Assembly: GCA_949316235.1 (NCBI GenBank)
Contig: OX438751.1
Span: 26,193,885 to 26,257,884, forward strand
Length of the DNA stretch: 64,000 bases
From: Oegoconia quadripuncta
Taxonomy: Eukaryota > Arthropoda > Insecta > Lepidoptera > Autostichidae
Reading direction: 5' to 3'
How positions within the stretch are numbered: position 1 is the stretch's first letter; each line of letters opens with the position of its first letter. Shown here piece by piece: positions 10,364 through 20,765 of the stretch. A model generated the notes under the pieces. That model worked only from the letters and a program-made list of their open reading frames with translations, was not told where the DNA came from and ran no database searches. A program made the translations under genes and the position numbers.

Positions 10364-10437
10364 GTCATTGCATGTAAGTTGATGTTCATTATTTTATATA
10401 TATTTTTTTAAATCATTGGTGCACAAACCTACTTGCT
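10364..10437 (+). repeat. right arm of a long-range inverted repeat
   Basis: Reverse-complement partner of 9415-9530 (CATTGCATGTAAGTTGATGT through GGTGCACAAACCTACTTGCT). Beyond it, sequence diverges. Confidence 0.65.
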
Positions 10438-10509
10438 ATTTATTATAGATTCCCAATTCTACAGATTTCCAATATTACAGAGACCCTTGTCTACAGATTG
10501 TTGGTGGAA

Positions 10510-10551
10510 GACCTCGACACTATGCTCAAAGACCTCGACACTATGCTCAAA
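10510..10551. repeat. 21 bp tandem duplication
   Basis: GACCTCGACACTATGCTCAA plus one A occurs twice in a row with no differences. Confidence 0.9.
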
Positions 10552-10554
10552 GTC

Positions 10555-10630
10555 AAGATAAAAAATGCTTTATTTTGTAGGTACACAGAGTACACTTAAT
10601 ATAGTAAATTTTACATTTTCCACTCAAGAA
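10555..10630 (-). mobile_element. jockey-like LINE 3' tip
   Basis: AAAAATGCTTTATTTTGTAG then GTACACAGAGTACACTTA is the reverse complement of the last part of the UTR seen at 35930-35996. It is a short truncated copy. Confidence 0.7.
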
Positions 10631-11029
10631 CTTTAATATACTTTACATGCCTATTACTGACATATCTTTGACATTATATACTTGCTAAGACTTAGCTTGC
10701 GTATGGTAAAAAATTTGGTGATGCATATCCACCACCAGTTAACTCGTCTGCTCTGGGTGCGACAGTAAACCAGCGCTGAGCTCTTATAGGGTCAGCATAT
10801 AGCTGAGTCGTTTCCCTTTCGCTGCTGCGACACTTATCTGAGTGTTCTGTTATTTTACTTGCCTAACAATTGTTGTATATGTGTCAAAGTGGCGAATAAA
10901 CAGTTTCTTTCTTTCTTTCTTTCTTTCACCCAGCTTCTTGGAAAATCGGCATTATATAAGTTTACTTAGTCTAGGTTTGTCTTCATGTATATCCCACCGG
11001 CCATCCGTTCTTCAAGCTATCTACTCGTA
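10631..11029. other. no gene; (TTTC)n microsatellite
   Basis: TTTC repeated about six times at 10903-10927. Otherwise unrecognised. Confidence 0.5.
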
Positions 11030-11140
11030 TATTCATCATCATCAGCCCGTAAATATTCCACTGCAGGGATTTAGGCCTTCCCTCGTATAAGAGGGAGGCC
11101 ATAGTCCACTACGCTGGCCTAATGCGGGTTGGGGACTTAC
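11030..11140 (-). mobile_element. SINE-E tail copy
   Basis: Reverse complement of the SINE-E tail: CATCATCATCAGCCCGTAAA, CCACTGCAGGGAT, CCTTCCCTCGTATAAGAGGG, ending near GGTTGGGGACTTAC. The head is missing. It faces the plus-strand copy at 11181. Confidence 0.8.
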
Positions 11141-11180
11141 TGTACTCGTATACATATTATCATGTTACAAGTTTTAGATA

Positions 11181-11465
11181 TCAGCGGTTAAGACGCGGTC
11201 TCCCAATTTGGGAGGTCTCGGTTCGATTCATAGCAGGCCCATGTACCAATGAGTTTTTAAATTTAGTTTAATATACTTATGTACATTTTTCCAACTGCTC
11301 TGAAACGGTGAAGGAAAACATCGGGAGGAAACCTGCAAGCCTGAAAAATAAAAATTGGCAATTGAAGTCCCCAACACGCATTGAGCCAGAGTGGTGGTCT
11401 ATGGCTCATTATACGAGGGAAGGTCTATATCCTTGTAGTGGGATGTGTACGGGCTGATGATTATA
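11181..11465 (+). mobile_element. SINE-E copy, most complete in the window
   Basis: tRNA-like head (TCAGCGGTTAAGACGCGGTC, then GGTTCGATTC as B-box at about 11220-11229), body with TCTGAAACGGTGAAGGAAAA and GGAGGAAACCTGCA, and the tail ATACGAGGGAAGGTCTATAT then GTACGGGCTGATGATT. Confidence 0.82.
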
Positions 11466-11524
11466 CGTATTGCCTGCTGGCAAAAGAGTCTTCATACTAA
11501 TGGTATTTTGGGGTTGGCACTTTA

Positions 11525-11650
11525 TTTCAATCACACCTGATGTTAAGTGAAGATGAGGTCGAAAGTGGAAGCGTACTGACCCGGAAACCCCAACACATTT
11601 GGAGGACTGGCTATCTTATCTCTGACAACCGAAACACAACAATACCTGAT
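11525..11650 (-). mobile_element. SINE-B tail fragment
   Basis: CAATCACACCTGATGTTAAG to TTATCTCTGACAACCGAAAC, reverse-complement SINE-B, truncated at both ends compared with 25786-26082. Confidence 0.8.
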
Positions 11651-11760
11651 AGACTATGATATTTTTTTTTTCAAAATCTAAAATTTAAATCGTAGGATAA
11701 AATTATCACTTGAAAATGTCGCATTTATATATGTATCATTCAAATATACTAACTAACTGT

Positions 11761-11945
11761 TAATGCTAAATGTCTTCGAAACGGCTAAACTAATTTTCAT
11801 TAAACATACTAACGCTAACAACCTGTCGCCTGGTTTAGTGTTTAATATAACACAAATACTGAACACACACACATACAACAAGCCCCTGAAACACATAACA
11901 CTCGTCGTTTTTTGTCGGGAGTTAAAAATAGTGTCATGTATTTGC
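11761..11945 (-). repeat. CCCCCGACG-family repeat
   Basis: Reverse orientation: GGCTAAACTAATTTTCATTA, a CACACACACATAC stretch, then TTTTTGTCGGGAGTTAAAAA. Same order as the minus copy at 31640-31850. Confidence 0.5.
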
Positions 11946-12290
11946 TCCTACCTGCTATTCCTAGGAGTCAGGCAGTAAATCAGAGTCTATGTTAACTTAA
12001 TCACTTTACCGCGGTCGAGTACATTCCGATAAATCACCAAATAATGAATAATCATTGGAAATGATGCGATATCGGAATTATTAATCGCTTTTCCATTCAA
12101 TTTTAATCGCGTACATACACTGCTCACGTCTCAAATGAGGAATTAATTCAAATGGAATTAATTTTTAATTCCATGCACAGTGTTGAGTGCCTGCATTTAT
12201 TGGTAGCTTATGATATATAAAAGAAAGAAACTAGGATGTACCTAGTTCCTTTCTTTATTGGCACTTAGTAGGTACAATTACGCAAATTTT
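11946..12290. other. no recognised feature
   Basis: AT-rich. About 12140-12172 has short imperfect inverted text around GGAATTAATT. Nothing else seen. Confidence 0.4.
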
Positions 12291-12555
12291 AACCGCCTCC
12301 GTGGCTCAATGTAAACAACATTAGGTATACGATTCGGAGGTCGCGGGTTCGATCCCCAGCGGGGTACATATTTAAGTTTGGTTGGTGGTAGGGCATTTTA
12401 AATGTCCACCTGGCTATATAGCAAATATGCCGCCGAGCAGCAATGTTAATAGCATTGTTGTGTTCCTGTTGTCAGAGATGATATAGCCAGTCTTCCATCT
12501 TCACTTCACATCAGGTGTGATTGAGGTCAAGTATCAACCTGTATTGCATAAAAAA
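12291..12555 (+). mobile_element. SINE-B copy with head
   Basis: AACCGCCTCCGTGGCTCAAT head and B-box GGTTCGATCCC (12346-12356), then GTTTGGTTGGTGGTAGGGCA and GTTGTGTTCCTGTTGTCAGA. The middle of the body has lost the CACCATCTTATCTAAATC and CCCCCAAAT blocks, so it is internally shortened. Ends at the ATCAGGTGTGATTGAGGTCA block. Confidence 0.85.
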
Positions 12556-12714
12556 AATTCTCGCTAGGGACTCACGGGGCACAGGTGTCTGAGCAAACAC
12601 ATGCTCAACATGGGGTCCGGGACACGGGGATGTGCAGACTTTGCCTCCTTGCAGAGTAAACACCTGTACATCTGCTGTGTGAATGTGGTCCACTGGTACG
12701 TAAACGCAATGGTG

Positions 12715-13045
12715 GCCACGTACATTAAACGCCACATTAAAGAAACTCTGTGTAAGAAGGGTTATTACAGGATAGATGATTATTTAGGCGATAAGGAGAT
12801 CTGGTGTTAGCTGGTCGTTATGTTAATTGCTATTGTTTTGTAATATATAATATAAAATGTAACATTATTGTAAAGATGGAAACTAATTGAAAAGATGTGT
12901 TGTTGCGGAGTTTCTTGTCGCTTCTTCTCCCTAACCATAACACCTTGTGAAGCGATGTAGTTTAAAAAAAAAATAACATGTTGACTTTCAATAAGTGATA
13001 TTTTTGTAGGTATCCTACATTGAATAAAATATTTTTGATTTTGGT
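12715..13045 (+). pseudogene. jockey-like LINE: reverse transcriptase C-terminus plus 3' UTR
   Basis: The frame ending with TAG at 12808-12810 reads TYIKRHIKETLCKKGYYRID then DYLGDKEIW, the KGYY--DYL-D end typical of these reverse transcriptases. The 3' UTR follows (TTGCGGAGTTTCTTGTCGC, TGTTGACTTTCAATAAGTG, TGAATAAAATATTTTTGATT). The same UTR lies on the minus strand at 52755-52930. The element is 5'-truncated. Confidence 0.75.
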
Positions 13046-13255
13046 ACTGCATCCGGATGAGATAAAAACTATCGGCGGCAGGAAAATAATTCAATTCCTC
13101 AAAGAGGCAAACCTGAGTAACGATCTGTAGGTTAGTGGCGATCACAATATAGATCGGGAACTGTCGCAGTGATACAGGTCTCCGACGACCTGCAACAGCC
13201 ACATACAGCCAATACCAACAGATACATTTTAATTTACCTGAAAGCACTGAATTTG

Positions 13256-13500
13256 GACGACCGATTGGTGTAGTGGATAGTGACCCTATCAGCGAAACCA
13301 ACGGTTGCGGGTTCGAATCCCGCGAGGGGTAAATGTTTGTGTGATGAATACGAACATTTATTCCCGAGTCTTGGATGTTTATATAAATATTTATGTATGT
13401 TTATCCGTTATCTAGTATCCATAGCACAAGCTTTGCTTAGTTTGGGACTGGATGATTGGTGTAAGTGTCCGAAATATTATATTATATATTATATTATATA
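13256..13500 (+). mobile_element. SINE-A copy, full length
   Basis: A-box TGGTGTAGTGG (13266-13276) and B-box GGTTCGAATCC (13310-13320), then the complete body (GATGAATACGAACATTTATT, TATCTAGTATCCATAGCACA, GGTGTAAGTGTCCGAAATAT) and an AT-rich tail. A good reference copy for the family. Confidence 0.92.
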
Positions 13501-13737
13501 TTAATAGTATACGCATCCGCCAGACGAACGTAACACAAGTGAATACTTTAACGTCTATTAGTGAAACTTTACTTAGGTACCTAGGTGCCTATTTTTTACT
13601 TTTATTTTTGTAAACTGTGCTATGAGATAGGAGTACTCACTCATCCTATTGTATGAAACTGTTTTGTGTACCTACTGTTGTCTCGGTCCCAATTCCATTA
13701 TGTCAATTTGCTATTCACCGTTATACATGTATAATAT
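13501..13737. other. probable LINE UTR, otherwise unrecognised
   Basis: No coding signal. The text on either side of the following MITE (...GTTATACATG and GTCGCTAAATGGGTCAAATA) suggests one LINE 3' UTR split by the MITE. A similar GTGCTAAATGGACCAAATAA occurs at about 22203. Confidence 0.35.
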
Positions 13738-13997
13738 ACAGGGTGTCCTTTTGACGGTTCAAAAGTTATGATCAATTTTTTACATTTTCATATTATCGAA
13801 TAGTGCTTATACAAAAAAATTTTTTTAAAGAAAACTAGCAAAGCTATCAGCTTAATTTTTTAATTAAAAATAATTAATTAATTTTTTTTTCTTATTTTTT
13901 TTTTTTTTTTCTTTTTTTTAATTTTTTTTTCAGCTTAAGTTTGGGAATGACCTTCCCCATGCCCCTGTTCGATTTGATCCATACTTCCAGGGACACC
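13738..13997. mobile_element. Tc1/mariner-like MITE with CAGGGTGTCC ends
   Basis: Terminal inverted repeats CAGGGTGTCC (about 13740) and GGACACCCTG (about 13990), each next to TA, the target duplication of the Tc1/mariner superfamily. The interior is very T-rich. A second copy at 28600-28830 shares both halves but with the left half inverted. Confidence 0.7.
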
Positions 13998-14221
13998 CTG
14001 TATATATGTGTGTCGCTAAATGGGTCAAATAAACGATTCTTATTCTTATAATTTTTTTTATTCGGGACCTATCATTTGAATATTTCGATGAGCTGCTGGT
14101 GTTATTTGTTGTCAAGTGTGACGCTGCTAGCATTCGCCATATTGGATTTGTCATACATCTTTTATTCTACTTATAACACTCCTGGAACGAACAACGAATG
14201 TAGCGACGCCTAAACTAGGCA

Positions 14222-14478
14222 AAATATATAATAATAATAATCTTAAAAGTACAATCTAATAAAAATATTTTACAATGTATGTAATTAATAACATTAGAGA
14301 GTAATCTGAGGCCAAGAAACATACGAGGGAGTAATTGACGCCAAAATGGGTCTAAACCTGTACTATAGCGTCAACTGTACATTAGTAGTTGCTGATTGCC
14401 AACTGGGTGATACATAACATTGGTATCCATTAGTGATCATCACAATAATAAAATGTGCAATGAATAAAGCTGCTACTG
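14222..14478 (-). repeat. dispersed 260 bp repeat, copy 1 (probable LINE 3' end)
   Basis: (ATA)n at the low end, then TTTTACAATGTATGTAATTA, GGCCAAGAAACATACGAGGG, GGTATCCATTAGTGATCATC, ending AATAAAGCTGCTACTGACT. A near-identical direct copy lies at 17034-17313. The A/T triplet run at the low end suggests a LINE tail on the minus strand (inference). Confidence 0.65.
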
Positions 14479-14817
14479 ACTAGATATGATACTAGATAAC
14501 GAATAAATACATGAATATTAATATAAACATCCACAACTCGGGAACAATCAAAAAAGATTATTGCCACATCGTTTGAGACGAGACGGAGTACTTAAAGTGG
14601 AAAAAGTACAGTTATCGTAAATTATCATACATATGAAATAGAAGATTTCTAAGAAGGCAATAGTACGACTCGTTATGGCGAAGTATTTTTTATGTTATTT
14701 CATAAATCTGTGCTGTCGCGTTTCCGGTACGTTATTAACTTGGTTTTAATTAACGAAACGCGAGTCGAGAACCGCTGCTTGCATGATTGGTTCCGTATAG
14801 AGACCCTTTTATTTTTA
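14479..14817. other. no gene; scrap of SINE-A
   Basis: About 14490-14542 (ACTAGATAACGAATAAATAC, TATAAACATCCACAACTCGG) resembles a fragment of reverse SINE-A. The rest is unrecognised. Confidence 0.35.
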
Positions 14818-15310
14818 AACTAGTTTTCCGGCCGCGACTTCGCCCGCGTAGATCCCAAACTAAATCGGTAAAACATAGCAAATGGATAAGAACATCAACT
14901 ATAGTGTGTTTTAAAGTACTGCCTTATCAAATAACCTCATTTGAAATATTTAATTGTTTTTAAAGGATTATGGAAAATGATGAAACATGCATTTATTTAG
15001 ACTTTATGTGTACCCTTACAAGACATCTCTCAGTAACAAACATCTTCATTAACTTTCATATTTATCATATTATATGAAACTACTGCTGAAGGTTAAATTT
15101 TAACCTAGACTTTAAAATTTGCATATTCAGTTATTTGTATTTAAGTTCAATTGTTTTGGTCTTCCAAATAAACGTATAAACACTTTGATGAAGCAAAAAT
15201 GACTGTATATGTCCGTTTGGTACCCTTTCACGGCTAAACCTCTGAACCGATCGCATCGAAATTAGTTACTGAGGTAGCCTGGGACCTGGAGAACGATAAA
15301 GGCTAGTTTC
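14818..15310. repeat. CCGCGGCTTCG-family fragments in two orientations
   Basis: 14818-14870 (AAACTAGTTTTCCGGCCGCG then ACTTCGCCCGCGT) is a minus-strand terminus. 15195-15310 (CCCTTTCACGGCTAAACCTC, TGAACCGATCGCATCG) is a plus-strand head. They compare with 39105-40005, the clearest set in the window. The stretch between is AT-rich and unassigned. Confidence 0.5.
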
Positions 15311-15792
15311 ATTCTGAGAAACTCAGGAATAAAGTCATTCCACTGAAACCTGGGCGCAAAGGTAGTAATAAATAATACGACAAAAATAAATCACCAGTTT
15401 TATACGAAACCCAAAATACCTATAAATGTAAGCCCATTCAACGCGTATTAGCATACCCGTCGGTACAATATGGAGTGCACTTTACGTAAGCGGACCAGTT
15501 CGGGTACGAACCAGTCCGCGTTTTATTGTCTCATCCTAGATTTGAGAGCATTATCGGCTAACTCATTAATGTTACGATTTTTTCTTTATGATTAACATAA
15601 TATGGCCGTTCGTGGAGATTAGTTGAATGCTCCTATTTCAACGATTTATATGCGAGTTGCTGAGGTCAATAGATTGTACGAAAGTAGGCGGGCGAGACGG
15701 GCAGACGACGTGCGATGAGATATGAATCAAAATGTAACGCTTAAATAGGAATGCAAATCAACATGAAAGAATTCGCGGCAGTGCCGGAGTGA
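15311..15792. other. no recognised feature
   Basis: About 15480-15530 has an inverted pair (GCGGACCAGTTCGGGTACG and ACCAGTCCGCG). Otherwise nothing. Confidence 0.4.
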
Positions 15793-16152
15793 GCTTGCAG
15801 CAATACTGGCGTGGGCTCGGAACAGTACCGGTGCGGGCTCGCAGCAGTAACCACGCAGGCTCGCAACATTATCAACGTGAGCACGTAGCAGCACCGGTGC
15901 GAGCTCGAAACAGTAGCAGTAACGGCTCGAGCTGGCAGAAGAGTTCGCAACAGTACCGAAGCGGACTTGTAGCACTTTCGGCGCGAGCTGGCAGTGTAGA
16001 TCGCAACAGTACCAGCGCGAGTTCGGAACAGTACCAAAGCCTATTCGTAGAAGTATCAGTGCGAGCTGGCAGTAGAGGTCGCAACAGTACCTGCACGGGC
16101 TCGGCGCGAGCTCAGAGCAGTAATGGCACGGGCTCGCAACAGTACTAACGCG
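15793..16152. repeat. GC-rich 22 bp minisatellite with 34 bp variants
   Basis: About 14 units of a degenerate 22-mer near CAACAGTACCGGTGCGAGCTCG (written as CAACAGTACC then GGTGCGAGCTCG). Several units carry a 12 bp insertion (GCTGGCAG...TCG), giving 34 bp. Stops are rare in several frames on both strands because the unit is GC-rich, so overlapping open frames of 74-119 codons appear. With 22 not divisible by 3 and no frame preferred, I do not call a gene. Confidence 0.8.
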
Positions 16153-17033
16153 AGATAAAAACAGTAGTTTAAGATTAATTTAAATTTTAAGCGATAATTT
16201 ACAACAGTGACATGAGCGGTTTACCCGCGGCGCTCTGTTACGTTGTAACTGTATACATATAAATGTTGTCACGTCTGCATTTGCACCCCACAGATTACAT
16301 TTTTATATTAACCTAAAATTGCATTACACAACGCAACAAACAATAACTTTAAAATCATTTCCGAAAGTCACATAAATCAACCCAAAAGTTTTTTCATAAC
16401 GAATTCCATGAAGCAAAAAATGTAAGTCGAGAAAGGAGTTTTTTTTTAGTTACTCCAGAAGCAATGCTGGCCGCATAGACAATGGCACCCATTATCCCAC
16501 CAGTGCGCTCATTACCGGCTTTTTGCGCCCGACTCGCTTTTTTTTTACAGCTTGTTATTGTTCGGGCGCGTCTACCTGTGCCTATCGGCTTAGATCGACC
16601 CTTCAAATGGGTAATGTGTTTTTATTTTACACACATACTTCGTTTTTGTGGCCCGATTTGTGGAGCTGACGTGATTAGAAACAATGCCGAGTTAGGTTTA
16701 TTTTTAGACAGCTTCATATCTACGTTATAATGATTTAAAAGTGAAATTATATGTCTGGACTTATGAAATATACTGTAGGTAAGTACCTACATCTTTTTTC
16801 TAATTACAGAACAGGTTATTACATTGTACTATTAGGCCTTAAATACAGTGTGGTGTATTACATGGCGACCTCTGCCTGTGAAACGGGTAGAAGTGCTGTT
16901 TGACCAGCGACAGGTGGCAAGTTTTATAAAGTGATCGTGGGTGACCCGCCAGAAAGTTCGAGTATGCAGTCATCATCAGCCGAAAGACGTCCACAGCACT
17001 ATGCAGTAAATCACACAAATTATATTACGATAA
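16153..17033. other. no confirmed gene; weak exon-like segment
   Basis: At 16536-16550 a pyrimidine tract ends in TTTTTACAG, followed by about 60 bp of higher-GC sequence and GG|GTAATG near 16611. This could be a 3' splice site, short exon and donor, but there is no recognised protein. The rest is unassigned. Confidence 0.2.
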
Positions 17034-17313
17034 TAATAATAATAATGTTTATTTCCTGAAAGCCTACTTAATAGTACAACCTTTTAAAAATATTTTACAA
17101 TGTATGTAATTAATTAATAACATTAGAGAGTAATCTGAGGCCAAGAAACATACGAGGGAGTAGTTGACGCTAAAATGGGTCTAAACCTGTACTATAGCGT
17201 CAACTGTATATTAGTAGTTGCTGATTGCTAACTGGGTGATACATAACATTGGTATCCATTAGTGATCATCACAATAATAAAGTGTGCAATGAATAAAGCT
17301 GCTACTGACTATA
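17034..17313 (-). repeat. dispersed 260 bp repeat, copy 2
   Basis: Matches 14222-14478 with few substitutions (for example AGTAGTTGACGCTAAAATGG for AGTAATTGACGCCAAAATGG) and begins with (ATA)n, then ATGTTTATTTCCTGAAAGCC, a longer 3' part than copy 1. Confidence 0.65.
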
Positions 17314-18095
17314 ATTTATGTATTATGATTTGAGTGTATGTTTTGATTTGAGTGGTGTATGTGGGTGGCCAGCCCTACGATAAAATCTTGGGATCAGTTA
17401 TCATCATGCGTGATGCTTTCGGAAAAACTACTGAGCACAGTGTGTAATGGGTGAATGTGTGCGAATGTGTGTAAATGAGTATATCAAGTGATTGGTTGTA
17501 AGAGATCTTCGGACTCAGAATATGAGAGATTTTGAAGCCACTGTCTGACTATTTTCTTACAGTCATATTTGTTTAGGGAGAATATAGATAGGGTGTTATG
17601 CATTTTTTTGTAGATAAAGGGACCGAGAAAAATGAAGAATCTATGGCTAAAGGATGTGGTAGTCATATTAACAGAGTGAATAGCAATGCGATTCCTTTTA
17701 AGATTGGAGGGTTCCGAGGTATAGTTCGATATGGAATGCTGTTTAAGGACTATATAAAGGAGAAAAACGATGGGGAGCTCATCGTCAAATCTTCAGGGGG
17801 CAGTGACGTAGCGACGGCTACGCAGTCCCAGGTATCTGCTATTAACAGCGTATTAATGCAAACTCATCAATATTGATATGTCTATGAAATATACGTACAG
17901 CCAGTCAGCTCTTCTTGATGGCTGATACGTCACACCTATAAATACCCCACAGCAGGTTATTTAGACTTAAAAAAATCCTTTATGTGTGGCAACACCACGA
18001 CATTTTTTATTCACTCAAAATTATGATGGAAATTACCACAGAACTAAATAATTTAATAGAGAATTGTAACTTAGTAATCGCCTTCCTTTACCTAC
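17314..18095. other. unrecognised; one 92-codon plus-strand frame
   Basis: An ATG at 17598 opens 92 codons to 17876 with lysine, serine and glycine-rich text and no motif I recognise. It lacks a signal peptide or clear start context and has AT-rich codons like its surroundings. I treat it as chance. Confidence 0.25.
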
Positions 18096-18325
18096 GTTAA
18101 ACGACGAGTGCTAAGTGTTTGACAGCGTTGTGTGTGTGTGTGTCCAGTCTTTGTCGGGATATATCTCAATAATGTGTACTCCAATTTGAGTGCGGTTTCT
18201 TTTATTTTTAAGATTTAACTACCGGAAGGGTTCTTAGCCGTGTTGATGAAAATTGGTCGAGCCATTTTCAAGAAAATTTAACTTTTAACACAGTTGCTCG
18301 GTGTACCCGGATGGTTTACAAAATT
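18096..18325 (+). repeat. CCCCCGACG-family repeat
   Basis: ACGTTAAACGACGAGTGC, a (GT)n block, CCAGTCTTTGTCGGG, then TTGATGAAAATTGGTCGAGC and TTTAACTTTTAACACAG. It is the forward version of 31640-31850. Confidence 0.55.
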
Positions 18326-19675
18326 TTGAATTTACGAGTAAGTATGTTACAAATATACCTAGGTTCTACCTACTCTCCAGTGGTGAAAAGTATTCCATTA
18401 TGGAATGGAAATTATTCTTTGTAAGACCATCCGCAGTATATACATTTACAGCAGCGTAAACCCATCTATACTTCAATAGCCACCGTGGTAGGTCGCGGAA
18501 TGAATTGCCGAAATCCAGATTGTTTCTTTCTAAACACATGACCGGGATTTAGCTTAATAACTTTTCTATTTTCTCTATAGAAAAGAATTACACTGTCTCT
18601 TAATAACTGGAAATAAGTAGAGAAATCAATTATATTAAAACTATTATATACCTTCTATACTACAATAGACACCTATATATACTTACATAATTAGACACAT
18701 ACCTACACAAATATAATACATACTTAAATAATTCTATATACCTGTTCACAGTTGAAGTCTATATATATTTAACAGTGTAATATAAGATAAAGGTAGTATT
18801 GAAATAATAACATAATATAAAATTATTATTAAGTCAATTTGCGAAAGAAGCGAAGCTTTCTAATAATCGTTTTAAAGGATTCAAGCGAACTTTGCGAAAG
18901 AATTTAATTTCTGGTGTAATTCGAAATTTTACTGATCGAATTCGACTATAGTTTCTTGGGGAAAGTTATTCATAATCAAAAGTGCCTTCACCAGTTAATG
19001 GGAATTATATGGCTTCAAATTCACTTTATATAAAGGTACAGTGGTAATGCTCACTGCCACCAAGGTGAGCTGTCTGCTCATTTGTCAACCCAACAGCAAT
19101 TATTCCAAGCACTTACCTTTATCAAAGATATTTAATACATGCATTAGGACTACACTGTCTTAGCGCTGCTAAATTTAGCGATGACGAAATAACGAAACAT
19201 TATCATCAATAGCACTTGAATAAAAATTGAGTGACCGAAGAATTTGTAGGTATACACCAACCAATTTCCGAAGTATGCGACCGGTACGGTCTATGACCAT
19301 GTGTAATGTATCACCCACCATGCCCACGCACACTCGCGCGCATCAACTAATACCTTCGCGTAATAAAATAAATTCCACAATATATAAATTCGGATGGGTC
19401 GGGTTTTTTTGTCAATTAAAAATTACTGGCTCGAGAGCAGGTACTCGGTAATGTGGCCCTGTACCATAAAAGTAACACAATCTTTGTGTTAGCTCCGTCT
19501 TTATCTAATGTCGCATTGCTAGAGGAAGATAGGTGATGTTACCAGTTGGTTTGAATCTTGTATGATGCTAAGGATGGAGGTGGTAAGATATTCGTAACTC
19601 GGATGTGGCAGTTTAGTCGAGTTTCGATAGTAGATGACGCCAAGTGGTAAATCTCTTTCCCTTTGCGGGCTGGGT
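18326..19675. other. 1.3 kb mostly unrecognised; one Tc1-like end
   Basis: 18985-19040 (CACCAGTTAATGGGAATTAT then TCAAATTCACTTTATA) is a decayed terminus of the element family at 37357-37500 and 40800-40870. The rest is AT-rich and unassigned. Confidence 0.35.
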
Positions 19676-20037
19676 GGGTAAAGAGCCAATGTAATTACAA
19701 GCTTATTAATGTAATCAACATTGGGTTTACGTTTCGGAGGTCGCGGGTTCGATCCCCAGCTGGGTACATATTTTATTTTTATTTTTTAGTACTCGGTTTG
19801 GTTGGTGGTAGGGCATATTAAATGTTCGCCTGGCTAGCTACCACCATCTTATCTAAATCTGCCGCCAAACAGCAATGTTAATAGCATTGTTGTGTTCCTG
19901 TTGTCAGAGATAAGATAGCCAGTCCCCCAAATAAGATTGGGATTCCGGGTCAGTACGCTACCACCTTCGATCTTCACTTAACATCAGGTGTGATTGAGGT
20001 CAAGTGCTAACCCGTTGTAGATAAAAAGCTTAAGATG
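19676..20037 (+). mobile_element. SINE-B copy
   Basis: Decayed head, B-box GGTTCGATCCC (19746-19756), then the full body: GTTTGGTTGGTGGTAGGGCA, CACCATCTTATCTAAATCTG, CAGAGATAAGATAGCCAGTC, ATCAGGTGTGATTGAGGTCA and CTAACCCGTTGTAGATAAA. One of the longest copies here. Confidence 0.9.
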
Positions 20038-20080
20038 CTTTCCATCTATCTTAGCATTCATGATGACAACTCATGTGTTC

Positions 20081-20312
20081 GACGACCGATTGTTGTAGTG
20101 GATAGTGATCCTGTCTGCGAAACCAACGGTTGCGGGTTCGAATCCCGCGAGGGGTAAATGTTTGTATGATGAAATACCAACATTTATTCCAGAGTCAAGG
20201 ATGTTTATATAAATATTTATGTATTTATCCATTACCTAGTATCCATAGTACAAGCTTTGCTTAGTTTGGGACTAGATGTGTGCAAGTGTCCGAAATATTT
20301 ATATTTATTTAT
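20081..20312 (+). mobile_element. SINE-A copy
   Basis: Head GACGACCGATTGTTGTAGTG, B-box GGTTCGAATCC (20135-20145), body to AGTGTCCGAAATATTTATAT. It lies about 45 bp after a SINE-B on the same strand. Confidence 0.9.
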
Positions 20313-20599
20313 AGGTAGGTACATGTAGTAAATATCGATTTTAGAGAATAAGTATTATATCTGTAAAAGTGTGGATGTAATACCTCAGGTCATACCAGAA
20401 TATTATAAATAATAATTCCGACACTTAGGTACAGTCAGGTTCAAAAGAGCAGTCATAGTCCAAATTCGAACGATTGAATTTTTTTCAGACATCTTTGAAT
20501 TTCTAATGATATAGATACCCTTTAACTCTTGTGCAGTAGCTCGTAGTTATTAATCGCTTGAACCTGGAATATGTCTGCGTTTTTTAACCTGATATTTAG

Positions 20600-20765
20600 T
20601 CTCAAACTAGATAAAGTGTGCACGAGGATACTAGATAAGATAACGGATAAATATAAATATTTATATAAACATTCGTATTTACATTTACTCCTAGTGGGAT
20701 TCGAACCCGCAGGCATTAATTCCGAGGGACGATCACTACCTATTACACCAAACTGGTTAATCACA
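20600..20765 (-). mobile_element. diverged SINE-A-like copy
   Basis: TTAGTCTCAAACTAGATAAA, GATACTAGATAAGATAACGG, B-box (rc GGATTCGAACC, about 20698-20708) and ATTACACCAAACTGGTTAAT at the head. It is more diverged than the others, and the head end resembles SINE-C (CACCAAACAGG). Confidence 0.65.

Noticed and set aside
12807..13301. 164-codon minus frame, the longest open frame in the window
   Set aside because: It is antisense to a LINE 3' UTR and runs into SINE-A; the low stop density is chance.
13310..13320. tRNA genes at the many GGTTCGAATCC B-boxes
   Set aside because: Each is followed by a SINE body rather than an acceptor stem, and no cloverleaf closes; they are tRNA-derived SINE heads.
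15789..16148. 119-codon plus frame and three overlapping minus frames
   Set aside because: All lie in the GC-rich 22 bp array, where stop codons are rare by composition; no frame is favoured.
16394..16606. Minus frame with ERTGGIMGAIVYAASIASG as a gene or processed pseudogene
   Set aside because: The text looks protein-like, but I recognise no family, there is no supporting start or splice context on that strand, and it is short.
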